Of a DNA stretch of 64,000 nt, positions 14,896 to 22,861 are shown piece after piece. Location of the stretch: assembly GCA_030263715.1 (NCBI GenBank), contig SZPM01000005.1, positions 130,464-194,463 on the forward strand, in the 5' to 3' direction. A program made the position numbers and the translations under genes. Each line of letters starts with the position of its first letter. The first letter of the stretch is position 1. Below the pieces are notes generated by a model. That model was not told the origin of the DNA and ran no database searches. It was given only the letters and a program-made list of their open reading frames with translations. The stretch is from ATM1 sp003577165. GTDB taxonomy: Bacteria; Armatimonadota; Fimbriimonadia; Fimbriimonadales; ATM1.

Positions 14896-16304
14896 GCGCA
14901 GTGTTGATCGCAGGAGAGTTGCGCGAATGCGCCGACTCGCACGATGTCTTCGATCCGTGGACAGGCGATCGAGTCGGTTCCGTCGGCGTCGCGACGTGGG
15001 AGCATTGCGATGAGGCGTGTGCCGCTGCACAGGAGTCACTGCTGCATCCGATTCCAATCGCCGAGCGCGCGGCGATCGCGCGTCGCGTCGCGGACGCGAT
15101 TCGCGAGCAAAAGGAATCGCTGACGGACCTGTTGGTGAGGGAGATCGGCAAGCCGGTCGCATTCGCGCGCGGCGAGGTCGAGCGGTGCGAGAGGACATTC
15201 CGCCTGGCATCGGAGGCTGGGGACACCATGGATGTCCACGACTCCGACCTGTCCTACGACCCACGCGGCCAGAACTTCAAGGGAACGTGGCAGAGGTTTC
15301 CTTTGGGCGTGGTCTTGGGCTTCGTCCCGTACAACTGGCCGATCAACCTTGCGGCGCACAAGATCGCCCCGGCGATCCTCGCCGGTTGCCCGGTCATCAT
15401 GAAATTGAGCCCGCTCGCTCCCCTTAGCACGCTCGCCCTGTGCCGGATCGTCGTGGAGTTCGGCGCGCCGAAGGAATCGATCTCGGCGCTTCACCTGTCG
15501 AACGAACTCGCTCAGAGGCTGCTATTGGACTCCCGAGTTCGCATGCTGAGTTTCACTGGAAGCCCCGCAGTCGGTTGGATGCTCAAGGAGATTGTTCCGA
15601 AGAAGCGCGTGATATTGGAACTGGGAGGCAATGCGCCCGCGATCGTTCACGAAGACGCGGACGTGGAGTGGGCTGCGAAGCAGATTGCAGTAAGCGGGTA
15701 TGGCTACGCCGGGCAGGTGTGCATCTCGGCGCAGAACGTCTTTGTCCACGAGTCCGTGTACGAACGCGTGCGCGAACGACTTCGCGAAGAAACGGAGCAG
15801 TGTCCAACGGGCGACCCGAAGGACGGGGGAGTCGTGTGCGGACCCTTGATTGACGACAAGGCGACTGCCAAAGTGCGGGGCGCGATCGACGCCGCAGTCT
15901 CCACGGGGGGGGAGATTATCGCGCAGGCGAAGGTCGAAGGACATGCGCGCCTCATCCCGCCGACCCTGATCGAGCCAGGAAGCAGTGACGACGACATCGT
16001 TCGCGAGGAAGTGTTTGGGCCGGTGCTGACGCTGCAGAGGTACTCAGACATAGGAAGTCTTGCAAACTGGTTGAACGGCGGAAAGTACCGGCTTCAGGCT
16101 TCGATCTTCACGCAGAGCCCGGCCGTTGCGCAGGGCGCATTCGAGTCGCTGGACTACGGGGGCGTGATTCTGAACGACGCGCCGACGATTCGCTTCGACT
16201 CGATGCCGTACGGAGGCGAGGGTGAGTCCGGTTTCGGCCGCGAGGGGGTGAAGTTCGCGATCGAAGAGATGACGGCGCCGAGGTCGTACGTTCGCAGGAT
16301 ATGA
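14868..16304 (+). CDS. NAD(P)-dependent aldehyde dehydrogenase
   Basis: Aldehyde dehydrogenase superfamily member, 478 residues, full length. Numbered from ATG 14868: Asn157 in PYNWPINL, general base Glu251 in ILELGGNAPAIV and catalytic Cys285 in GQVCISAQN. The motifs resemble the glyceraldehyde-3-phosphate/lactaldehyde-type (NADP) branch, but the substrate cannot be fixed. GTG 14892, which overlaps the upstream TGA as GTGA, is an equally good start and would remove 8 residues. The overlap with the GHL10 gene indicates co-transcription. Likely cytoplasmic. Confidence 0.88.
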   Translation: MDGGLTEAVSAVLIAGELRECADSHDVFDPWTGDRVGSVGVATWEHCDEACAAAQESLLHPIPIAERAAIARRVADAIREQKESLTDLLVREIGKPVAFARGEVERCERTFRLASEAGDTMDVHDSDLSYDPRGQNFKGTWQRFPLGVVLGFVPYNWPINLAAHKIAPAILAGCPVIMKLSPLAPLSTLALCRIVVEFGAPKESISALHLSNELAQRLLLDSRVRMLSFTGSPAVGWMLKEIVPKKRVILELGGNAPAIVHEDADVEWAAKQIAVSGYGYAGQVCISAQNVFVHESVYERVRERLREETEQCPTGDPKDGGVVCGPLIDDKATAKVRGAIDAAVSTGGEIIAQAKVEGHARLIPPTLIEPGSSDDDIVREEVFGPVLTLQRYSDIGSLANWLNGGKYRLQASIFTQSPAVAQGAFESLDYGGVILNDAPTIRFDSMPYGGEGESGFGREGVKFAIEEMTAPRSYVRRI

Positions 16305-16314
16305 CGCGCGTCAG
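16301..16314 (+). promoter_or_regulatory. Near-match to the ATGAC-N4-GTCAT operator
   Basis: ATGAC-GCGC-GTCAG lies at 16301-16314, overlapping the stop of the aldehyde dehydrogenase and 36 nt before the AraC-type regulator. Nine of ten palindrome bases match. One chance near-match in this GC-rich sequence is possible. Confidence 0.3.
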
Positions 16315-16350
16315 GGCGATGCTTGGCGGGGCTAATGATTTGGTGCCAAA

Positions 16351-17049
16351 ATGAAGTCCGTGGACCAGAAAGCCGCATTTCGGGGCAAGGACCAGGAAGT
16401 CGCCGCCCTCGTCAGTTACTCCGAAATCAACGCGATGGTGCGCCTCGGACAGAGGCTTGAGTTGGAGGCGTACCTCCGGCAGTTCCTGTCCGAACTGAAG
16501 CTGCTCGCGCAAGAGGACCTCTCCATCGGGCGAAGCCGATTCGTTGCGCTCGTGTGCGCGCTCGTATCCTCGATGCTTGAAATCGGCGCGCCGCCCGAGA
16601 CCGAGCGCCTGATCGCTGAGGCGTCGAACGATGCTCTGTCGGCCACCAGCGCCGACGAACTGCAGGACGTAGCAAATCGCTATTTATCGCACATGAACGT
16701 GTGCGCGCGTCCCGAGGCGAATCGTTTCGCCGCGCGAACGGTCGAGACCGCTAAACTGCTGATTCAGAAGCACTTCGCCGAAGAGATCAACGACGAGTGG
16801 GTGGCGGGTCGCGTGCATCTCAGCCGTTCGCACTTTCGATATCTCTTCAAGGCGCTCACCGGAGTGCCGTTCAAGCGGTACTTGTCGGAGATCCGCCTAA
16901 ACCACGCGCGTCAGTTGTTGGAGAATTCGCCACTGAGCGTGAAAGAGGTCGCGGCAAAGGTGGGCTATTCCGACTCGAGCAGTTTCTATCGGGCGTATCG
17001 GGCACACCACGGAGTACCCCCGACCGCACACAAGACGGCGTCCATCTAA
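16351..17049 (+). CDS. AraC-family transcriptional regulator
   Basis: A 232-residue regulator with a C-terminal AraC double helix-turn-helix (about residues 130-230): AGRVHLSRSHFRYLFKALTG for the first helix pair and VKEVAAKVGYSDSSSFYRAY for the second, the classic AraC signature. The N-terminal 120 residues are helical and lack a recognisable cupin, so the ligand is unknown. ATG 16351 has only a weak ribosome site. It stands between the aldehyde dehydrogenase and the initiator tRNA, and may regulate the former. Confidence 0.86.
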   Translation: MKSVDQKAAFRGKDQEVAALVSYSEINAMVRLGQRLELEAYLRQFLSELKLLAQEDLSIGRSRFVALVCALVSSMLEIGAPPETERLIAEASNDALSATSADELQDVANRYLSHMNVCARPEANRFAARTVETAKLLIQKHFAEEINDEWVAGRVHLSRSHFRYLFKALTGVPFKRYLSEIRLNHARQLLENSPLSVKEVAAKVGYSDSSSFYRAYRAHHGVPPTAHKTASI

Positions 17050-17061
17050 TCGGGCCGTTGG

Positions 17062-17090
17062 TTGACGTGGGGGTGGCTGGAGGGTACAAT
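17062..17090 (+). promoter_or_regulatory. Promoter of the initiator tRNA
   Basis: TTGACG at 17062-17067 and TACAAT at 17085-17090 with the optimal 17-nt spacer, 14 nt before the tRNA 5' end. This is a textbook sigma-70-type promoter and shows the -10 style (TANAAT) used elsewhere in the window. Confidence 0.85.
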
Positions 17091-17104
17091 CCACGCCTGT
17101 CGTT

Positions 17105-17181
<77 letters not shown>

Positions 17182-17234
17182 AATTCGTCGGGTCGTCCGC
17201 TTAGGGCGACCCGCGTTCTTTTCTGCAGCCCTCT

Positions 17235-17549
17235 TTAGTCGCCGTCGAGTACGTCGTCGGCCCAGGAGAGGCCGGCCATCATGTTGGGGAAGCCCACGGT
17301 CGTGGTGGCCTGAAGAATTGCGTGCCGAATCTCCTCTTTCGTCGCACCCGCCTCCACGGCTTTGCGCACGTGGCTGCGCACTCCGCCTTCCTGCCGCGCT
17401 CCGACCGCGATGCCGATCTTGATGAGTTCACGGGTCTTGGCGTCGAGCGGACCAGCCGCCGAAACGGAATCACCAAGCGTGTGATAAGCCTCAGCGATGG
17501 CGGGGTAGTCCGTCAGAAACTTCGTGTACCTTCCGGGGAGTTTTGCCAT
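17235..17549 (-). CDS. Carboxymuconolactone decarboxylase (AhpD-like) family protein
   Basis: A 104-residue CMD-fold protein (LDAKTRELIKIGIAVGARQEGGVRSHVRKAVEAGATKEEIRHAI). Family members are small helical oligomers; the AhpD branch uses a CxxC pair as a peroxidase reductant. Here no cysteine is present and the usual C-x3-H region reads GVRSHV, so a thiol-redox role is unlikely. ATG 17549. It is transcribed against mobA, and the two starts lie about 45 nt apart. Function unknown. Confidence 0.8.
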   Translation of the reverse strand: MAKLPGRYTKFLTDYPAIAEAYHTLGDSVSAAGPLDAKTRELIKIGIAVGARQEGGVRSHVRKAVEAGATKEEIRHAILQATTTVGFPNMMAGLSWADDVLDGD

Positions 17550-17593
17550 GCCCCATCATGGCACCGACGAAGGGGCGTGCGAAAGGGCGTAAG

Positions 17594-18175
17594 ATGCGAT
17601 GCGTGGAGGGCAGCGGACGCGAAGCCGTAATCCTCGCCGGGGGCCGAAGTTCGCGCATGGGCCGCGCGAAGTCCGGCATCGTCGTGGACGGGCAGACGAT
17701 CTTGGAGCGCATCGGCACGGAACTGGAGGGAGCAGGTTTTCTGGTCTCGATTCTCGGAGGCGATCCCGTCGAGAGGTGGCCACAGATTCCGGATTCGGTC
17801 GTTCACTCTGGCCCGTTGGCCGCGCTCGCGGACTACTCACTTCAAGGAGAAGCGCTGTTCGTCGCATCGTGCGACATGCCGCTGTTTCGCGGTGCGGCCG
17901 CCATCGCGGTTTTCGAGGCGCTGGGCGACGCGCACGCATGCATGCCGACCTTGGGCGGACGCGCGCAGCCTTTGTGCGCAGCCTATTCCGCCGGAGCGCT
18001 CGCCAGAGCGCGGGAGATGTCCGCGCAAGGCGAGACGCGCGTGATGAAGTGGGTGGAATCGTTGGACACGCTCTTCCTCGACGAAGAGGATCTGCGAAAC
18101 CGAGGGGTAGATCCGAACTGGGTGCGCAGCGCAAACACGCTGTCCGAATTGGAGGCGATCCTCGAGGACGCTTAG
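17594..18175 (+). CDS. mobA: Molybdenum cofactor guanylyltransferase MobA
   Basis: MobA attaches GMP to molybdopterin to make the bis-MGD cofactor of DMSO-reductase-family enzymes such as the NarG-like protein downstream. The nucleotidyltransferase motif AVILAGGRSSRMGRAKSG opens the protein; SCDMP (about residues 95-100) is the metal-binding site. 193 residues from ATG 17594, which has AAAGGG upstream; ATG 17558 and TTG 17543 are longer alternatives with no typical MobA sequence. It is convergent with crp-1. Its place beside a molybdoenzyme operon fits the role. Confidence 0.86.
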   Translation: MRCVEGSGREAVILAGGRSSRMGRAKSGIVVDGQTILERIGTELEGAGFLVSILGGDPVERWPQIPDSVVHSGPLAALADYSLQGEALFVASCDMPLFRGAAAIAVFEALGDAHACMPTLGGRAQPLCAAYSAGALARAREMSAQGETRVMKWVESLDTLFLDEEDLRNRGVDPNWVRSANTLSELEAILEDA

Positions 18176-18906
18176 CCCAACGTGTCGTTGAGCGACTGAA
18201 GGCAGTGCAGCGTGATGACTTGGTGGTCGGTCGTGAGGACGCCGTTCTTCTGCCACCGGCTCATCACGCGAATCGTGGTTTCCACCGTCGTTCCCGCCAT
18301 TTCGGCGATGTCCTGGCGCGTTAGGGGCACTTCGAGAACGGTTCCAGTCTCCGCAGGCTTGCCATAGGAGGTCGCCAGGATGAGAAGGACCGCGGCGACG
18401 CGCTCTTCGACCTTGCCCGAAGACAGGCGCGTCATCATGTCGTATGCGCGGCGCAGCCGAGGGCCGAGCGTCTTCAGGATCATGTCCTTCAACTTCTCGT
18501 TATGCTCATAGACGTTGAGGAACAGAGGCGTCGGGATTTTGAGATACCAACAGTTGGAGACTGCGAGCGCGCTGAGGGGATAAATATGGCTTTCGATGGC
18601 GGCCATGATTCCTGCCGGCTGAGATGGGCCGAGGAGCTCCACCGTCACCTCGTGCCCGTGGGGTGAGGTCTTCGTGAGTTTGACGAAGCCGCTGCCGATG
18701 ATGGCGATGAACTCGGCCGTTGCGCCGGATAACCAAATGACTTCGCCGCGTTCCGCGTAGGCGAGGTACGAGTTCTGTTCGAGCAGACCGAAGTCCTCAT
18801 CGCTCAGCGAACTGAGAACTTCGCACTGGCGAAGCACGTCGCGATGGTTCGGGCGCTTAGCGACTTCTCTCATATAGTTTCTCAGGGCTCCGACCCTCTC
18901 ACGCAC
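18172..18906 (-). CDS. Crp/Fnr-family regulator (nitrate-island regulator 1)
   Basis: A 244-residue Crp/Fnr protein: cyclic-nucleotide-like beta barrel (residues about 30-140, with ERGEVIWLSGATAEFIAIIGSG), long dimer helix, and a winged HTH reading PLTRQDIAEMAGTTVETTIRVMSRWQKNG. The recognition helix keeps the Glu and Arg that read TGA in CRP/FNR sites, with Ile where FNR has Ser. No N-terminal Cys cluster, so it is not an oxygen-sensing 4Fe-4S FNR; a DNR/NnrR-like NO sensor is possible. It overlaps the NnrS-like gene by 8 nt, and palindromes ATGAC-N4-GTCAT lie upstream of that pair, suggesting autoregulation. Confidence 0.9.
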   Translation of the reverse strand: MRERVGALRNYMREVAKRPNHRDVLRQCEVLSSLSDEDFGLLEQNSYLAYAERGEVIWLSGATAEFIAIIGSGFVKLTKTSPHGHEVTVELLGPSQPAGIMAAIESHIYPLSALAVSNCWYLKIPTPLFLNVYEHNEKLKDMILKTLGPRLRRAYDMMTRLSSGKVEERVAAVLLILATSYGKPAETGTVLEVPLTRQDIAEMAGTTVETTIRVMSRWQKNGVLTTDHQVITLHCLQSLNDTLG

Positions 18907-20251
18907 TGGCGAGCCTCGCTTTCGGAAGAATCAGGCCAAGCACGGACGCGGCCCAGATGCCGAGGCCGACCAGTTCGACGAAACCCGTGAACCCCATCGG
19001 CGCGAATGCGATCGGAGTGAAGTCGGTCGCGACTTCGCACGCGACGCGCGCCATGTTCCCAATGTTGATGAGCCAGAAAACTGACCAGAGTCGGGGAAGG
19101 CTTGTCGGGTCGCGATCCGTCATCGAGGCCGCCACATGAAGTGAGAAGCCGATGATCATCTGTGAAATGAAGCCGACCGTCACCGCGTGGCGGATCGCCC
19201 CGGTGTAGGCGTGAGAAAAGGGAACCCCGAGGAGGCTGAGGTGAACCGGCTCCCAGACGAGAAGGACGCCCGCGATGAACAGCCACGCAAGGGAGGCGCG
19301 CTGGAACTTGTGCGAGCGGAGGTATGTGTCGGCCGGCTCGAAAATCCGCGCTGCGACGATGGCAGCGGTCGCTCCGAATAGCAGGAGCGGGCCCGAAGCG
19401 TAGTAGAGGGCTCCCGCGCCCGGCGCCAGGCCCGCATCGAAGAACTGAATCCAGCCGACGATGCGGACGATGACGCCGAGATTCCAGAGGAAGAAGGCCG
19501 CATTCGCCCAAGCCCGGAGAGGCTCACGGTAGCCGAAGCAATGGCTGAACTTGGACAGCCCGACTCCGAAAATCATGTTCGCAACAAATCCGAGGAAGGT
19601 GGCCTCCCTGTATGGAGAGAACCACTGGGCCACGAATTGAATCGAGGCATTGGGATCGGACTGGTGTGAACCGGCGAACAGGATCGGATCGAGCCATGCG
19701 ATGCCTATGAAGTAGAAGAGGGAAACGAAGACGTAGAGCGTTTGCCAGGGGGCCTTGCCCTGCTTACTGCGCGTCAGGCCGATGTTGGCGACGAACAGCG
19801 TGACTCCGACCGCCTGAAGGACGGAGGAGCCGATTCCCACTGGGAGCCACACCTCCGGCTGCACCCGAACGAGGGGCTCGGCGGCGAACCTCAGGCCGAT
19901 GCCAACGGCGATCGTGATGAGGCTCAGCCAGGCGAGTGTATTGAACAGCCTGAGTTTGCTCTGCATCGGCGCGTGCTGCTGCAGGGCGAAACCGATGATG
20001 AAGAAGCCGACCCATCCGAAGACCTGGCTGTTGGCGTGCGCGAGCACGTAGGGGGTCCAGGCCGACGCTGTGTAACTTCCCTGGACGGAGATGCCGTAAA
20101 GGGCGACGGCGCCGAGCAGACAGCCTGCCGTTAGAACGGAGAGAATCCCTGCGATGAAAAAGGGCTTGTAGATTTCGACGAATGCCTTCCGTTCCTCCGG
20201 CTTGTTGCGTGTGAGGAGCTGGACGTTTGAGGCAGTGGCTGGGGATGACAT
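18899..20251 (-). CDS. NnrS-like multi-pass haem/NO-response membrane protein
   Basis: A 450-residue protein with about twelve membrane helices. The segments LAHANSQVFGWVGFFIIGFALQ and IRHAVTVGFISQMIIGFSLH place conserved histidines in helices, as in NnrS and distant haem-copper oxidase relatives. NnrS proteins are needed for growth under NO stress in denitrifiers; the activity is not settled. ATG 20251 is preferred. An in-frame start at 20350 would run through two operator palindromes (20292-20350), which is unlikely. It is divergent from the molybdoenzyme operon and coupled to crp-1. Confidence 0.62.
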   Translation of the reverse strand: MSSPATASNVQLLTRNKPEERKAFVEIYKPFFIAGILSVLTAGCLLGAVALYGISVQGSYTASAWTPYVLAHANSQVFGWVGFFIIGFALQQHAPMQSKLRLFNTLAWLSLITIAVGIGLRFAAEPLVRVQPEVWLPVGIGSSVLQAVGVTLFVANIGLTRSKQGKAPWQTLYVFVSLFYFIGIAWLDPILFAGSHQSDPNASIQFVAQWFSPYREATFLGFVANMIFGVGLSKFSHCFGYREPLRAWANAAFFLWNLGVIVRIVGWIQFFDAGLAPGAGALYYASGPLLLFGATAAIVAARIFEPADTYLRSHKFQRASLAWLFIAGVLLVWEPVHLSLLGVPFSHAYTGAIRHAVTVGFISQMIIGFSLHVAASMTDRDPTSLPRLWSVFWLINIGNMARVACEVATDFTPIAFAPMGFTGFVELVGLGIWAASVLGLILPKARLASA

Positions 20252-20291
20252 GCCTGAAATGAATCCTATGTCGAAGGGGTAGACGCCTGAC

Positions 20292-20350
20292 ATGACACGC
20301 GTCATAATTTCGCGTAGATAAGGAATGGGCGGAGTTATGACAGGTGTCAT
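20292..20350. promoter_or_regulatory. Two ATGAC-N4-GTCAT operators in a divergent promoter
   Basis: Palindromes ATGAC-ACGC-GTCAT (20292-20305) and TATGAC-AGGT-GTCATA (core 20337-20350) are both perfect, with centres 45 nt apart. They sit between the NnrS-like gene (minus) and the NarG-like gene (plus), so one set of sites can serve both. Pattern TGA-N6-TCA fits Crp/Fnr family recognition. The same palindrome appears at 10296 and 35133. Confidence 0.7.
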
Positions 20351-20385
20351 AGCGGCCCTCCTCCGCGATCCTGAGAATTAGGGGG

Positions 20386-20407
20386 GTCGGCCAGAAGGCC
20401 GGCTTTT
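20386..20407 (+). terminator. Hairpin with T-run just before the NarG-like gene
   Basis: CGGCC-AGAA-GGCCG (20388-20401, extendable by two pairs) is followed by CTTTTG, and the ATG of the molybdoenzyme comes 8 nt later at 20416. In form this is a small intrinsic terminator or attenuator inside the 5' UTR. There is no Shine-Dalgarno. It could instead stabilise the mRNA or occlude translation. Confidence 0.45.
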
Positions 20408-20415
20408 GATAAAAA

Positions 20416-22860
20416 ATGGCAACACGACACCCAGTCCCTGGACGCCACATGGGCGCCATACCCGAGCCGAAAGGGAACGTCCGCGTCGTTCGCACCACCG
20501 ACAGCCCGAACTGCACGGGCGCATGTGGATGGCTTGCCACTGTGGTTGACGACGTCATCGTCGATCTCAAGCCTGCCGCCGACTATCCGTGCGAGGAGTA
20601 CAACCCGCGCGGCTGTCTGCGCGGCATGTCCATGACGCACATGATCTACGGGCCGGACCGCATCAAGCGCCCGCTGATCCGCACGGGTGCGCGTGGAGAA
20701 GGCAAGTGGCGCGAGGCGTCGTGGGACGAAGCACTCGACTACATCGCCGAGAAGATGATCCACATCCGTGACAACTACGGATACGAGAGCATCATGCTCT
20801 TCAACCAGGTTGTCGGAACAGGTTACGTTCAGAAGGGTGCACAAATCCGAATGGCGGCGAAACTCGGGATGTCATTCGCCACCGCATACGACTTTAACGG
20901 CGACATCTCAATGGGCTTCACTCACACCGTCGGGATTGACTGCGTGGAATGCGAAACGAAGAGTTGGGGCTACGCCCGCTACGCCATCTTGTGGTCGAGC
21001 AACGTGTTCCAAACGAGAATTCCAGATGCGAAGTTTCTGACGAAGCACGCAAAGCAGAACAACAACTGCAAGATCGTCTGCATTGACCCGAGATGCAGTC
21101 AAACGGCAAAGGGCGCCGACCTCTGGCTGCCCATCCACCCCGGCACGGACTGCGCCCTCGCTCTCTCCATGTGCCATGTGATCATGGAGAAGAACCTGGT
21201 GGATTGGAAGTTCCTCCAGAAATTCACCGACTGCTGCACGTTCGTGAGATCCGACAACGGGATGAGGCTTCGAGCCTCTGACCTGGGCTTGGGCAGCGAA
21301 AGCGAGTTCGTGGTGTGGGATGAAGGGAAGAACGATTGGTTCGTCCTCCCGGCGGACACCCTCAAACTGCCGGAAGACGCGAAGTTCGCCTTTCGCGGAA
21401 CGCGCACCGTAAACATCGGCGGCCAAGACGTGAAGGTCACGCCGGTGTTCCAGATACTCGAAGACGTGATCATGCGGGACGAGTACCGGCCGGAGAACGT
21501 CGCGAAGATCACCGACATCCCGGCCGAGACGATTCGCCAGATCGCAACCGAGTACGCGACGATTCGCCCCGCCTCCATCATCATCGGAATGGGGATCAAC
21601 CACAGGCTGCACGGCGACCTCACGATGCGCGCGATCCTGTTCCTGGCTTCGCTCGTGGGCGCACACGGGAAGCCCGGCGAATCCGTTTCGATCTACTCCG
21701 GACAGCACCACTTCCGCCTCGACGTTTCCGGGTGGTGGTTCCCGAACGGAAAGCGGCCGAACATGGTGCCGATGCACTACTTCGTCATGGGTCGGCCGAC
21801 GAAGACGATCAACCCAAAGATCAAGTTCCCTCAGCATGGATTCCACGGACTGATCGTCTCGCACGCGAATCCGCTCGTTACCGAGTTTTCAGGTCCACTC
21901 AAGGAGGCGATTGACCGCTGCGAGTTGTATGTCGCCATCGACTTTTCAATGACGCCGACGTGCGAGTATGCGGACGTGGTGCTCCCGGCGCCCACTTTTT
22001 GGGAGAAGTACGAACTCGTCGGCACGAGCTGCCATCCGTACTTGCAGATACAGCAGGAGGTGGTGCCGCCGCAATATGACAGCCGCACAGAGTTCTGGAT
22101 CGTGCAAGAACTCATCCGACGGCTGGATCCAAGCCTTCTGCCGGAATTCGATTACACGGAATTCGACGCCATCGAGATGATGCTCGCGACGGGCGGAAAG
22201 GAAGTGGAGGGTATCACCCTCGATGCCCTGATGAAGGGACCGGTGCGCCTGAAGGTGCACGATCCGGAGTGCGGACTCGATGAGCAGATTCATGACGAGA
22301 AGCCGTTCCCTCCGCGTGCCTATCCGTTCCCCGAAGGCGCGCAGCGCGAATTCCTAAAGACCGGTCGCATGGAGTTCTACAAGGAAGAGGAAGTCTTCGG
22401 CAAACTCGGCGAATCGGTGCCTGTCTACAAGCCATCGTTCGAGCACCTGCATCCTGAAGATCAGGCCTTGCCGTTCTCGATAGTAACGCCGCACTCGAAG
22501 TGGCGTGTGCACTCGACGCACAGCAACAACCCGGTGCTCCTCAACCTCAACCGCAAGCCGGTCGTCGAGATCAATCCGAAGGACGCGGCGGAGAGAGGCA
22601 TCTCGGACGGCGATGAGGTTGAAATTTACAACCGGCGGGGATCGTATCGCCTCTGGGCCCTTGTCACCGAGGCGATCAAACCGGGAGTGCTGTGCACAGA
22701 TCACGCATGGTGGGACCGTTACCTAGCGGGCGGCCACTACCAAAGCGTGCACACATTCCAAACCGTGAAACCCACGCACGAAAACTACTACATGCCTGCC
22801 GTCTACGCGCCTGGGCAACACTGGAAGGACACAAGGGTCGAGATTAGGAAGGTGAAATAG
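20416..22860 (+). CDS. NarG-like molybdopterin oxidoreductase catalytic subunit
   Basis: Type II DMSO-reductase-family catalytic subunit, 814 residues, most likely a nitrate reductase. The FS0 cluster motif is TTDSPNCTGACGW (Cys33, Cys37) with the fourth ligand in NPRGCLRG (Cys67); NarG has His at the position of Asp29. YDFNGD (residues 158-163) matches the NarG YDWYCD stretch that supplies the Mo-ligand Asp. SSNVFQTRIPDAKFL and DYADVVLP-type segments (CEYADVVLPAPTFWEKYE) follow. No Tat signal is seen, so it should face the cytoplasm, consistent with two NarK transporters nearby. It may instead be another type II oxidoreductase. The iron-sulfur partner starts 1 nt downstream. Confidence 0.8.
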   Translation: MATRHPVPGRHMGAIPEPKGNVRVVRTTDSPNCTGACGWLATVVDDVIVDLKPAADYPCEEYNPRGCLRGMSMTHMIYGPDRIKRPLIRTGARGEGKWREASWDEALDYIAEKMIHIRDNYGYESIMLFNQVVGTGYVQKGAQIRMAAKLGMSFATAYDFNGDISMGFTHTVGIDCVECETKSWGYARYAILWSSNVFQTRIPDAKFLTKHAKQNNNCKIVCIDPRCSQTAKGADLWLPIHPGTDCALALSMCHVIMEKNLVDWKFLQKFTDCCTFVRSDNGMRLRASDLGLGSESEFVVWDEGKNDWFVLPADTLKLPEDAKFAFRGTRTVNIGGQDVKVTPVFQILEDVIMRDEYRPENVAKITDIPAETIRQIATEYATIRPASIIIGMGINHRLHGDLTMRAILFLASLVGAHGKPGESVSIYSGQHHFRLDVSGWWFPNGKRPNMVPMHYFVMGRPTKTINPKIKFPQHGFHGLIVSHANPLVTEFSGPLKEAIDRCELYVAIDFSMTPTCEYADVVLPAPTFWEKYELVGTSCHPYLQIQQEVVPPQYDSRTEFWIVQELIRRLDPSLLPEFDYTEFDAIEMMLATGGKEVEGITLDALMKGPVRLKVHDPECGLDEQIHDEKPFPPRAYPFPEGAQREFLKTGRMEFYKEEEVFGKLGESVPVYKPSFEHLHPEDQALPFSIVTPHSKWRVHSTHSNNPVLLNLNRKPVVEINPKDAAERGISDGDEVEIYNRRGSYRLWALVTEAIKPGVLCTDHAWWDRYLAGGHYQSVHTFQTVKPTHENYYMPAVYAPGQHWKDTRVEIRKVK

Positions 22861-22861
22861 C

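Noticed and set aside
20252..20350. NnrS-like protein starting at 20350
   Set aside because: The first 33 codons would run through both operator palindromes and have no similarity to the family; ATG 20251 is preferred.
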